In this document: in pieces, positions 25,482-33,969 of the stretch | Numbering within the stretch: position 1 is the stretch's first letter | How the letters are laid out: the number at the start of each line of letters is the position of its first letter | NCBI RefSeq assembly: GCF_023822045.1 | Contig: NZ_CP084712.1 | Coordinates: forward strand, 3,717,001-3,781,000 | Source: Sphingopyxis sp. USTB-05 | GTDB lineage: Bacteria; Pseudomonadota; Alphaproteobacteria; Sphingomonadales; Sphingomonadaceae | DNA: 64,000 bases | Reading direction: 5' to 3' | Made by a program: the position numbers and the translations under genes | The notes under the pieces: model-generated | Told to the model about the DNA's origin: nothing | Databases searched by the model: none | Seen by the model: only the letters and a program-made list of their open reading frames with translations

Positions 25482-27575
25482 ATGCTGAGGCAATATGAAC
25501 TTGTCGAGCGCGTACGCGCTTATGATCCCGACGTCGACGAGGCGCTGCTGAACCGCGCCTATGTGTTTACCGTCCAGAAGCACGGGAGCCAGAAACGCGC
25601 CTCGGGCGACCCCTATTTCAGCCACCCGGTCGAGGTCGCCGGGATTTTGACCGATCTCCACCTCGACAGCGAAACAATCGTTACCGCACTCCTCCATGAC
25701 ACGCTCGAGGACACGCTCACGACGCCGGAGGAGATAGAACGCCTGTTCGGCGCCGACGTCGGTCGGCTGGTCGACGGCGTCACCAAGCTGTCGAAGATCG
25801 AGGCGCAGACCGAAAACGAACGCGCGGCGGAAAATCTGCGCAAATTCCTGCTCGCGATGTCGGACGATATTCGCGTGTTGCTGGTCAAGCTGGCGGACCG
25901 GCTGCACAATATGCGGACGCTGCATTTCATCAAGAATCCCGAGAAGCGCCGCCGCATCGCCAAGGAGACGATGGATATCTATGCCCCGCTCGCCGAGCGG
26001 ATCGGCATGTATGAATATATGCGCGAGATGCAGCTTCTCGCGTTCAGCGAGCTGGAACCCGAAGCCTATTCGACGATCACCGGCCGCCTCGCCAAGCTGA
26101 GCGCGGGCGGCAAGGACAAGGTCGCGGGGATCAGCCGCGAATTCAAGGAACTGCTCGCCAAGAACGGTATCGAGGCCGACGTGTCGGGGCGCGAGAAGCA
26201 TCCCTATTCGATCTGGCGCAAGATGCAGGAGCGCCATGTCAGCTTCGAACAGGTGACCGACATCATAGCGTTCCGGATCATCACACCGACCGATGCCGAT
26301 TGCTATGCGGCGCTCGGTCTCCTCCATCGCAAATGGAAAATGGTTCCCGGGCGCTTCAAGGACTATATCTCGACGCCCAAGCGCAACGGTTACAAATCGC
26401 TGCACACGACAATCATGCACCAGCAGAATATGCGGATCGAGATCCAGATCCGCAGCCTCGGCATGCATCAACAGTCCGAATTCGGGCTCGCCGCGCACTG
26501 GGCATATAAGCAGGGCGGTTCGGTACCTGACGGGCAGGCGGGATGGATTCGCGACCTCATCGAAATCCTCGAACAGACGCACGACCCCGAAGAGTTTCTC
26601 GAAAACACGCGCATCGCGATGTACCAGGATCGCATCTTCGCCTTCACACCGAAGGGGAGCCTGCACCAATTGCCGAAGGGCGCCACTCCGGTCGATTTTG
26701 CCTATGCCGTCCATACGGGGCTTGGCGATCGCACCGTCGGGGCCAAGGTCAACGGACGACTGGTGCCGCTGCGTACCCAGCTTGCGAACGGCGATACGGT
26801 CGAAATCCTGTCGTCCGACAAGCAGACGCCGCAGCCCGCCTGGCTGGGCTTTGCCGTCACGGGCAAGGCGCGCGCCGCGATTCGCCGCCATGTCCGGTCG
26901 AAGGAAAAGGTCGAACTCGCGGCTCTCGGCCGCAAGATGTACGACGAGATCGCCCTGCGCCTACCGAACAAGGTCGGCGACAAGGCACGGATCGCCGCGC
27001 GCGAGCGGTTAAAACTCGACGACGATACCGCGCTCTATGTCGCGATCGCGAAGCAGCGCATCACCGACAATGCGCTGCTCGAAGCGCTGGTCCCCGGCAT
27101 CACCGCCGAGATGAAGACCAAGCCGGGCAAGCTCGTGCAGGGCGCGGCCGTATCGATTGCGGGGCTGACCCCGGGCGTCGCCTATCAACTCGCCGATTGC
27201 TGCCATCCCGTTCCAGGTGACCGTATCGTCGGCCTGTCGCGGCCGGGCGAAGGGATCGAGGTGCATGTCATCGACTGCCCGAAGCTCGCCGACGGCATCG
27301 ACGCGGACTGGATCGATCTGCGCTGGCAGGAAGACAGCGAGGGCGGCAATGCGCGGCTGTGCATCGTGATCCTGAACGAGCCGGGGACGCTGGCCGAAAT
27401 GTCAGGGATACTCGCGGCCAATTCGGCGAATATCACCAATTTGCGGCTGTCGAACCGCGAGGGCGGCTTTCACACCTATGACGTCGTCGTCGAGGTGCGC
27501 GACGTTCAGCATGTTATGCGGATATTGTCGGCGCTGCGCGCGTCGGACACGGTAGTGCAGGCGGAGCGGCAATAA
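25482..27575 (+). CDS. rsh: Bifunctional (p)ppGpp synthetase/hydrolase (Rsh/SpoT type)
   Basis: 697 residues with the full RelA/SpoT order. The HD hydrolase domain (about 20-180) has YFSHPVEVAGIL, ALLHDTLEDT and KLADRLHNMRTL. The synthetase domain (about 230-350) has IWRKMQE, YKSLHTT and EIQIRS. TGS domain near 385-450 (IFAFTPKGSLHQLPKGATPVDFAY), a conserved CCHP segment, and a C-terminal ACT domain follow. Intact HD motifs indicate hydrolysis as well as synthesis, as expected for the single Rsh of alphaproteobacteria that runs the stringent response. ATG 25482 is preferred to an upstream in-frame TTG at 25473. It ends 3 bp from the convergent decahaem cytochrome gene. Confidence 0.95.
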   Translation: MLRQYELVERVRAYDPDVDEALLNRAYVFTVQKHGSQKRASGDPYFSHPVEVAGILTDLHLDSETIVTALLHDTLEDTLTTPEEIERLFGADVGRLVDGVTKLSKIEAQTENERAAENLRKFLLAMSDDIRVLLVKLADRLHNMRTLHFIKNPEKRRRIAKETMDIYAPLAERIGMYEYMREMQLLAFSELEPEAYSTITGRLAKLSAGGKDKVAGISREFKELLAKNGIEADVSGREKHPYSIWRKMQERHVSFEQVTDIIAFRIITPTDADCYAALGLLHRKWKMVPGRFKDYISTPKRNGYKSLHTTIMHQQNMRIEIQIRSLGMHQQSEFGLAAHWAYKQGGSVPDGQAGWIRDLIEILEQTHDPEEFLENTRIAMYQDRIFAFTPKGSLHQLPKGATPVDFAYAVHTGLGDRTVGAKVNGRLVPLRTQLANGDTVEILSSDKQTPQPAWLGFAVTGKARAAIRRHVRSKEKVELAALGRKMYDEIALRLPNKVGDKARIAARERLKLDDDTALYVAIAKQRITDNALLEALVPGITAEMKTKPGKLVQGAAVSIAGLTPGVAYQLADCCHPVPGDRIVGLSRPGEGIEVHVIDCPKLADGIDADWIDLRWQEDSEGGNARLCIVILNEPGTLAEMSGILAANSANITNLRLSNREGGFHTYDVVVEVRDVQHVMRILSALRASDTVVQAERQ

Positions 27576-27578
27576 CCT

Positions 27579-30500
27579 CTAGTTCGCGTAGAGCAACGGC
27601 GGTCGCCAGGAATTCTGGTCGACTTCGTCGCGGACCTTGTAGACGATCCCGCGGCTGTTGAGGAACAGCTTCTCCATTTCGGGCCGCGTGAAGGGGCGTG
27701 AGCCGAGGCGGCCGAACACCGCCATCTGCCCGCCGGTCTCGTCAACCGCGCGGTCGCGGTCGAGGCCCTTCGACAGCGCCAGCGCCGGCGACGGGGTCTT
27801 CGCCCATGCGATCAGCTCGGGTGTCGGTTTGGGTGAGAAGCCATAGAGGCCGGGATTGTCGGGGCTGGTGAGCTGCAGCACCTTGATGCCGTTCCGCCCG
27901 TCGGCGACATAGCCGAACAGCGACGCATTGGTCGATGCGACGATCACATCCTCGGCATCGGTCAGCGCGCCGCCAAAGGTCAAGCCCGGCCAGACGACCG
28001 GCGCCGCGGGGCGCGTGACGTCGACGATGACGAGCCCGTCCTGCTTCGCCGCGACATACATATAGGTGCGCGCGAGATAGATTTTGCGCGCATTCGCAAG
28101 GCGTATCGTGCCCGCGGGCACCGCGACGGGCTGTGCCAGATTGGTGACGTCGAACAGCTTCACCCCCTCGGCGTCGGTGACCCAGAGATAGCGGAACTGC
28201 ACCGCGCTCGCGCGCGCGTCGGTCAGCGGCAATTGCGCGGTGACCTTCGGCTGGAGCGGCGTCGACAGGTCGAGCACGACGAGCCCGGCGTCGGTGGTGA
28301 TATAGGCCATGCTGCCCGCCAGCGTCACATGCCGCGCGCCGGCGAGCACATTGCCCTCGTTCCAGGTCAGCGCGCGCTTGAACTTGTTGTTGCGGAACTC
28401 GGCGTCGGCGAGCGTGTCGATGTCGACGAGCACGAGCCCTTCGATGCTGTCGGTGATGACGGCATAGCGATAGATGTCGTGCATCACCTGTTCGTGGTTC
28501 TCGGGGAAATTCTTCACGATATTCTCGTTGCGCGAGACGCTGATCGGCTGCGTCGTCGCAATCGCCATGCACGTCGCATTCTTCGTCTTCACATGCGTAT
28601 TCTGGCCGAGCGGCGAGAAGGGCGCGCGGATGATGCGTTCGGAGAAGCCCTTGTTGCCGATCGACGCAATGTCATAGACGCGGAACCCGCCCCTGCCTTC
28701 CGCTACGAACATATATTCGCCGCGCTGCTGCAGGCAGTTCACCCGGCCGCTCGTGCCCTGAACGATATTGGCGAATTCCTCGAGCGCGTGTGTTTCGCCC
28801 GAACCATCCTTGTCGAACGTCTTGCCGCGCACCCAGTTTTTGAGCTCGCGTCCATTCTGTTCGACGTGCAGCTTCCAATAATCGGGATAGGCATATTTCT
28901 GGAGATAGGAGCCGATCACCGCCTGCGGCTCGTCCCATTCGGTGACGCGCGTGGCCTGGAAACCGCCTTCCATCCCCGACCACACGTTGAGCCCGACGAA
29001 GTTGACGAAATTGGTGCCGAGCAAATTGAGCTGCGCCATGATCGCATTATTGTCGTCGGCCGCCGACAAATGGCAGTCGGAGCATTGCTTCGTTTCCGAA
29101 CGCCGCACCGTATGCGGGAAGTGCGGCGCGAATGCCTGGCTGGAATAGCCCGCCGACGAGATCGGCGGCTGCTGGATATAGATGCGTTCGCGGTTGATGT
29201 TCGTCGATGACAGGACGAGCGCCGAGGTCGACCGCACCGGGGTGATGATACCGCGCGCTTCGCCGTTCGGGCCGGGCTCGCCGGGCTTGGTCAGCTGATG
29301 GCGGCCGAGCTGGAACATTTCATCACGCGCCACCTGCGGGTTGTAAGTCGCGAAATTGCGCGTCTCCTCGCCCTCGAAATGGTGCATCTTGGTTTTCCAG
29401 TTCGCCTCGATGGGCAAATGGCAACCGCCGCAACTCGTCGTCCATGACAGGTGGCAGGTGAAGCAGGTCATCTTATCTTCGCCGTGCGCGCGATCTTCCT
29501 TCGCGACCCCCGGACCCCATTCGAACTTGCCGTCGTCGGCCCCCGCGCGTGCCATCAATTTGGCGCGCGCCGCCTTGGCGTTGAAATGTGGCCCCGGCGT
29601 CACCGCCTGCTTGACGAGGCTGACCTGCCATTCGAGCTTGGGATCGACGATCGATCGCTGGATCAGCCCGATCACCTCGGCATCGTCATTATATTGGAAT
29701 TCGAAGCGGCGGCGCCCATCGGGGTTGCGCAGCAGCGCCAGATTATTTCCCTGCGGCCGCGCCGCGACGTTCGAGGTGAGCAGGTTCGGGAAAGCGTCGG
29801 CGGTGCCGTGGCAATCCTTGCAGCTGATCTCGACCGCATTCGCGACTTCGCCCTGGATATAGCCATTGCCATGGCTATCCTGCGCGAAGTGACAATCGGC
29901 GCACTGCATCCCCTTTTCGGCGTGGATGTCCATCATATGGACCGCCTTGCCGGGGTTCAGCCCCGGCGGAACGAACTTGCCCTCGACGCCGGGACGGCCC
30001 GGGTCGGCGCTCGACAGGCAGAGGTCGCGTTCCTTGGGATCGCTGTAATGGCTGCAGCTCTTGCGCCACTTTTCGGGGTCCTTCGGATCGATGATGTTCG
30101 CGGTGTCGGTGCCATAGGTCGACATATTGCCGTCGGCAGTCAGCAGATTTCCGTTGCGGTCGCGCTTGAAGATGCCGCGGAAGTTCCAGCCATGGCCGTG
30201 ATAGTCGGCGAACTGCGTGTCCTTGTTGCTGTCGTTGACGTCATAGACGTCGCGCAGAAACTCGACATCGGCCCAAAGCCCGCGCGTCGCCGCGCCTTCG
30301 GGATTGCGTTCGAGCACCTTGTGGACTTCGGCCGCGGTCGGATAGCGCTGCTGCTTGTATTTCTTCTGATATTCCTCCTCGCTCATCCCCGGCGGGCGCG
30401 GCGCGGTGTTTTCCGGCCCCGGCCACATTTGCGGCGCGTCGGATTCATAGTCCCACATCGTGTAGCCGAGGTATGAGTTCAGGAAGATGTTCGGCTGGTG

Positions 30501-31922
30501 CATGTGGCAAGTCATGCACTGCGCGGTCGGGATCGCGCGCGTGAAAGTGTGGCTGATCGGATGGCCCGATTCCCGGCGTTGTTTCGGCGGTTGCTGTTGC
30601 GGCCCTGCGGCAGCCGCCACCGGATCGATCAGCGAACCATGTCCACCGTCGCTGCCATGGCCGTCGTTCGGCGCCATATGCGATGCGTCCGAATGGCCTC
30701 CGCCTGCGGGCTTTTTCTCGCCCCCATGGCCGTCATCATGGCCATCGCCGCCGGCCCGGAGCTTTTCGCGGATCGTTGGATCGACCGTGTCGGTCTCGCC
30801 GTCGCGGCCGAATTTGGCATAGGTCAGGCTGTGCCGCGGCTCGCGGTCGTTGGCATAGATGACGTGACAGCCCGAACAGCCCGAGTGGCGATAGTCGCCG
30901 GGCTGATCGTTCGTCCCCATGAACCACATCAAGGGATCGTTGAGGCGCGTCTTGTGGATGTTGAGGACGGGGATCGAGACGCGCAGGCCGGTGCCGGGTC
31001 CACGGTTCGACTGTTTGAGGTCGGGACGCCCCGGCTCCTCGAGCCGCTGGATGCTGCCGGTCGGGTTCGGCAGCCCGATTTCGGGGAATTGCGTGTTGAT
31101 GTTGCGCCCGCCGCGTTCGAACACGCGGAAAACGTCGCCGGGCGGAATGACGCTCCAGCGCGGCAGTGGGTACATTTTCGCGAGCGCGCCGCGCTTCTTT
31201 TCTTCGTCGGTCAGTATCTTGTCGAACCCGAAGCTCGGCTTGCACGCTTCCTTATATTCCTCCGCGGTCAGCCGCGACGAAGGCGACAGGACGCACGCGG
31301 GGGCGCCGGTGCGGGTATAGGCCTCACCGAACACATAATTCTTATACGGCACGATGCCGTTGTTATACGCCGCCCCGCCCCACAGCATCGCGCCGGTCGA
31401 CATCATCGACCGCTCGGTCGCCTCGATCACTTCGAGGTGGCACGAACCGCACGCCTCGCGCGCGACGCGATAGTCGCTGGGGTTCACGAAACGGATGAAT
31501 TCGGGCGATTCCTTGTTGAGCAATGTATAGCTGCGCTCGGGGTTCGCCGAGCTGTCGTGCCACGCGCCGGGCAGGGTCGGCTGCGGATGCGCGAGCTTCA
31601 TCACCGCCTTGTTCGTCGGATGCTGATAGCCGAGGCTGGGGGTGCCGCGCTGGGTCGCGTCGCCACCATGGCAGTCGGTGCAGCCAAGCCGGACGGCGGG
31701 GCTCGCGTGCATCGACGGTTGGTCGGTGCGCGTGTGGCAGCTGTAGCAGCCTTCCGATTTCTGGACGACCTCGGCTTCGCTCTGCTCGCGCGGCGCGGGC
31801 GGCGTGAAGCGATATTCAATCTTGAGCGGCTTTTCTTCCTCCGCGGCGCGGCCAACGCTCGCGCCAAAAGCGGCGCACATCGTCACGAAGGCGATCAGGG
31901 CGAAGAGTTTGCGCAGCATCAT
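27579..31922 (-). CDS. Decahaem c-type cytochrome fused to an LVIVD-type beta-propeller
   Basis: 1447 residues from ATG 31922, which follows GGGGGG. A signal peptide covers about residues 1-25. Ten CxxCH haem motifs lie near residues 59, 81, 158, 349, 469, 674, 701, 820, 831 and 947. A His/Gly/Asp-rich loop sits at about 393-430, between haems 4 and 5. From about 1040 to 1400 there are repeats such as YMFVAEGRGGFRVYDI, LVLVDIDTLADAEF, AYITTDAGLVVLDLSTP and MYVAAKQDGLVIVDVTRP, typical of LVIVD (PF08309) beta-propellers. The protein is exported, and haem attachment would use the Ccm system. It is the last gene of the cytochrome-barrel operon, so an electron-carrying terminal subunit, possibly at the cell surface, is inferred. 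Substrate unknown; an enzymatic role such as an oxidoreductase is an alternative. Confidence 0.92.
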   Translation of the reverse strand: MMLRKLFALIAFVTMCAAFGASVGRAAEEEKPLKIEYRFTPPAPREQSEAEVVQKSEGCYSCHTRTDQPSMHASPAVRLGCTDCHGGDATQRGTPSLGYQHPTNKAVMKLAHPQPTLPGAWHDSSANPERSYTLLNKESPEFIRFVNPSDYRVAREACGSCHLEVIEATERSMMSTGAMLWGGAAYNNGIVPYKNYVFGEAYTRTGAPACVLSPSSRLTAEEYKEACKPSFGFDKILTDEEKKRGALAKMYPLPRWSVIPPGDVFRVFERGGRNINTQFPEIGLPNPTGSIQRLEEPGRPDLKQSNRGPGTGLRVSIPVLNIHKTRLNDPLMWFMGTNDQPGDYRHSGCSGCHVIYANDREPRHSLTYAKFGRDGETDTVDPTIREKLRAGGDGHDDGHGGEKKPAGGGHSDASHMAPNDGHGSDGGHGSLIDPVAAAAGPQQQPPKQRRESGHPISHTFTRAIPTAQCMTCHMHQPNIFLNSYLGYTMWDYESDAPQMWPGPENTAPRPPGMSEEEYQKKYKQQRYPTAAEVHKVLERNPEGAATRGLWADVEFLRDVYDVNDSNKDTQFADYHGHGWNFRGIFKRDRNGNLLTADGNMSTYGTDTANIIDPKDPEKWRKSCSHYSDPKERDLCLSSADPGRPGVEGKFVPPGLNPGKAVHMMDIHAEKGMQCADCHFAQDSHGNGYIQGEVANAVEISCKDCHGTADAFPNLLTSNVAARPQGNNLALLRNPDGRRRFEFQYNDDAEVIGLIQRSIVDPKLEWQVSLVKQAVTPGPHFNAKAARAKLMARAGADDGKFEWGPGVAKEDRAHGEDKMTCFTCHLSWTTSCGGCHLPIEANWKTKMHHFEGEETRNFATYNPQVARDEMFQLGRHQLTKPGEPGPNGEARGIITPVRSTSALVLSSTNINRERIYIQQPPISSAGYSSQAFAPHFPHTVRRSETKQCSDCHLSAADDNNAIMAQLNLLGTNFVNFVGLNVWSGMEGGFQATRVTEWDEPQAVIGSYLQKYAYPDYWKLHVEQNGRELKNWVRGKTFDKDGSGETHALEEFANIVQGTSGRVNCLQQRGEYMFVAEGRGGFRVYDIASIGNKGFSERIIRAPFSPLGQNTHVKTKNATCMAIATTQPISVSRNENIVKNFPENHEQVMHDIYRYAVITDSIEGLVLVDIDTLADAEFRNNKFKRALTWNEGNVLAGARHVTLAGSMAYITTDAGLVVLDLSTPLQPKVTAQLPLTDARASAVQFRYLWVTDAEGVKLFDVTNLAQPVAVPAGTIRLANARKIYLARTYMYVAAKQDGLVIVDVTRPAAPVVWPGLTFGGALTDAEDVIVASTNASLFGYVADGRNGIKVLQLTSPDNPGLYGFSPKPTPELIAWAKTPSPALALSKGLDRDRAVDETGGQMAVFGRLGSRPFTRPEMEKLFLNSRGIVYKVRDEVDQNSWRPPLLYAN

Positions 31923-31935
31923 TTGCCCCCCATCC

Positions 31936-32013
31936 CGTTCGCATCGAGCGAAGTCGAGATGCCGTGAGAGCACGCGCTTCGGATGGGCGTCTCGACTTCG
32001 CTCGACGCAAACG
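31936..32013. repeat. REP-like palindrome inside the cytochrome operon
   Basis: The 28-base arms 31936-31963 and 31986-32013, both containing the TCGACTTCGCTCGA core or its complement, are imperfect reverse complements around a 22-base spacer. They form a strong hairpin between the barrel and decahaem genes, ending about 14 bases before the latter's start. It resembles dispersed sphingomonad palindromes. It may lower read-through or set the ratio of the large cytochrome to the upstream subunits. Confidence 0.8.
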
Positions 32014-32034
32014 GATGAGAGAAGAACAGCGCCA

Positions 32035-33966
32035 TCAGAAACTCACGATCACATTGGCGAGGACGGAGACATAGGCGTCATTCTTTTTCTTGTTGTCGAA
32101 CAGATCCTTGAACCCCTTGCCCGGCACCAGCACCGCGGCGCTGAGGCGACCGACGATATTCTGCGTCGCCTTGGGCCGCCAGATCGTCGCGACCGACAGG
32201 TCAAAGCCGATGTCCTTGGGGATCGATCCCTCGGTGCGCAGCGCCTGCAGCGACGACGTGTTTTCGAACCACAGATGGTTGAAATTGGTGCTCACGCGAA
32301 ATTCGGGGGTCAGGTCGAAATCGGCGCCCGCGCCGATGAATACCGTGCCCGGATTGTTGAAGTTCGACTGCCCCTCTTCCTTCGATGAGCGCAGCGAGTT
32401 CAATATGCCGTTGCGCCCACTGATCGAAATGACGCGGCCGCCGCCCGCAAAGGGGATCGTCTGGCGGATCCAGTAGCTCGTATCGGCGCCGCCGAAGATC
32501 GGATTTTCGAAGATCGCGTCGAAACCGCCCTCGGTCTTGTTATACGGATTGCCGTCACCGGTCGCATAGAGCCCCGACAGGCGGAAGCGCATCCAGTCAT
32601 GGTCGTAGCTGAGCTCGACCGCACCGAAGCCCGCACGGATTTCGGCGGGCTTGCTGGTGAAAAAGCTGTTCCGGTCCTCGCCGAGCGCGGCATAGAAGCT
32701 GGCGGTGACGTTGATCCGCCCGATCCGACCATCGGCGCTGTAACCCAGATAGGCGACGTCATATTCGCGCCCGCGCAAATCGCCGAGCAGCGCCGGGCGC
32801 ACCGGAAAGCCATTATGGTCGATCTGAACGTCATTTTTTTCGCGGTTCATATTATAGGTCACGCTGACCTGGCTGGTCAGCCCGACGACCGGGAAATCTT
32901 GGCGATAGAGATTGGCGGTGAGGACGAAATCGCTGCGCGGTGACTGGGTGATATCGTTGAGGCCGCTGTTGGTGTCTTTTTCGAGCCGCCAGAAGGCCGC
33001 AAGATTATATTGGAAGCGATTGTTGTCGCGGTTGCCGAACAGGCGGATGCCGAGCTGGCTGTCGTTGAACAGAAAGCCGCGGAAATCGCTCTGGAACGGC
33101 TGGATGCCGAGGCGGATCGAATAAAAGTCGAAGCGGTCGGACGTGTTGCCGAGATGCTTGTCGACGAACAATTCCTGCACCCCAAGGAAACTGTCGTAAC
33201 GATGGCTCGCCTTTGACGGGCGCACGTCGAGAACGCGCCGTTCGGGCACGTCGACATAATTGGCCTGATAGGCGAAGGTGGCGCGATATTCGATGTCGGG
33301 CGGCTTGAATGCCGTCGAACCCTTGATCAGCGCGGCCCCGACGATGAACGTCTGCGCAAAGACGAAGCTGCGATCCTTGCCGAACACGTCAAGGCTACCC
33401 GGTCGCTCGGTCGTCTGGACGCCGACGGGAATCGGAAAAGTGCGCGGTTCGAACACCGTGTCGGACACCGCATTGCCGACGAAGAACCAGTCGTCGCCCT
33501 TGATCGGCAGCCATTTGACCTTGCTGCGGTCGATCGCGCGGTCGCCCTTATAGGTGTTCTGATGATAGGGATCGAACCAGCGTTCCTTGACGACGCCCAG
33601 CGTTTCGATGAGGCGCCAGCGATCGGGAAGCGGCAGCTGATCCTCCATCCCCGGAAACGCCTGCGGCGGCGGCGGGCGCAATGCGCCGACATTGTCCTGC
33701 GTCAGCGCATCGGGCAGGTCCGGGCGATAGCCAGGACGGCGGCGGCCTTCGATGATGTCGGTGACAAGGTCGTCCTTGACCATCTCCTGCCAGTCGACGG
33801 GCGGCGGCGGCGGAGTCAGTTCTTCGGCCTGCTGTTCGGCCGGCGCTGCATCGCCCAGGACCGGCGGCCCCTCAGGCGTAGGAGGCGGCGGCAACGCCTC
33901 CGCTCCCGGCGCGCCCTGCGCCGCGAGTGTCGCGATGACCGGCCAAAGGCTGCCGCCCGTCATCAT
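32035..33966 (-). CDS. Outer-membrane beta-barrel protein of the cytochrome operon
   Basis: 643 residues. A short N-terminal export-like segment (SLWPVIATLAAQGAPGAEA) is followed by a proline-rich linker (about 25-55) and then alternating amphipathic strands rich in Tyr, Phe, Asn and Asp (for example YRATFAYQANYVDVPE, FQYNLAAFWRLEKD, VSVTYNMNREKND, MRFRLSGLYATGDG). It ends in VSVLANVIVSF, the terminal-Phe signature read by the BAM complex. It was not recognised as MtrB, PioB or a DUF1302 porin and has no CXXC. Only 3 bases separate it from the upstream lipoprotein stop. A pore holding or contacting the multihaem cytochromes is inferred from context; a stand-alone porin is possible. Confidence 0.82.
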   Translation of the reverse strand: MMTGGSLWPVIATLAAQGAPGAEALPPPPTPEGPPVLGDAAPAEQQAEELTPPPPPVDWQEMVKDDLVTDIIEGRRRPGYRPDLPDALTQDNVGALRPPPPQAFPGMEDQLPLPDRWRLIETLGVVKERWFDPYHQNTYKGDRAIDRSKVKWLPIKGDDWFFVGNAVSDTVFEPRTFPIPVGVQTTERPGSLDVFGKDRSFVFAQTFIVGAALIKGSTAFKPPDIEYRATFAYQANYVDVPERRVLDVRPSKASHRYDSFLGVQELFVDKHLGNTSDRFDFYSIRLGIQPFQSDFRGFLFNDSQLGIRLFGNRDNNRFQYNLAAFWRLEKDTNSGLNDITQSPRSDFVLTANLYRQDFPVVGLTSQVSVTYNMNREKNDVQIDHNGFPVRPALLGDLRGREYDVAYLGYSADGRIGRINVTASFYAALGEDRNSFFTSKPAEIRAGFGAVELSYDHDWMRFRLSGLYATGDGNPYNKTEGGFDAIFENPIFGGADTSYWIRQTIPFAGGGRVISISGRNGILNSLRSSKEEGQSNFNNPGTVFIGAGADFDLTPEFRVSTNFNHLWFENTSSLQALRTEGSIPKDIGFDLSVATIWRPKATQNIVGRLSAAVLVPGKGFKDLFDNKKKNDAYVSVLANVIVSF

Positions 33967-33969
33967 CGC

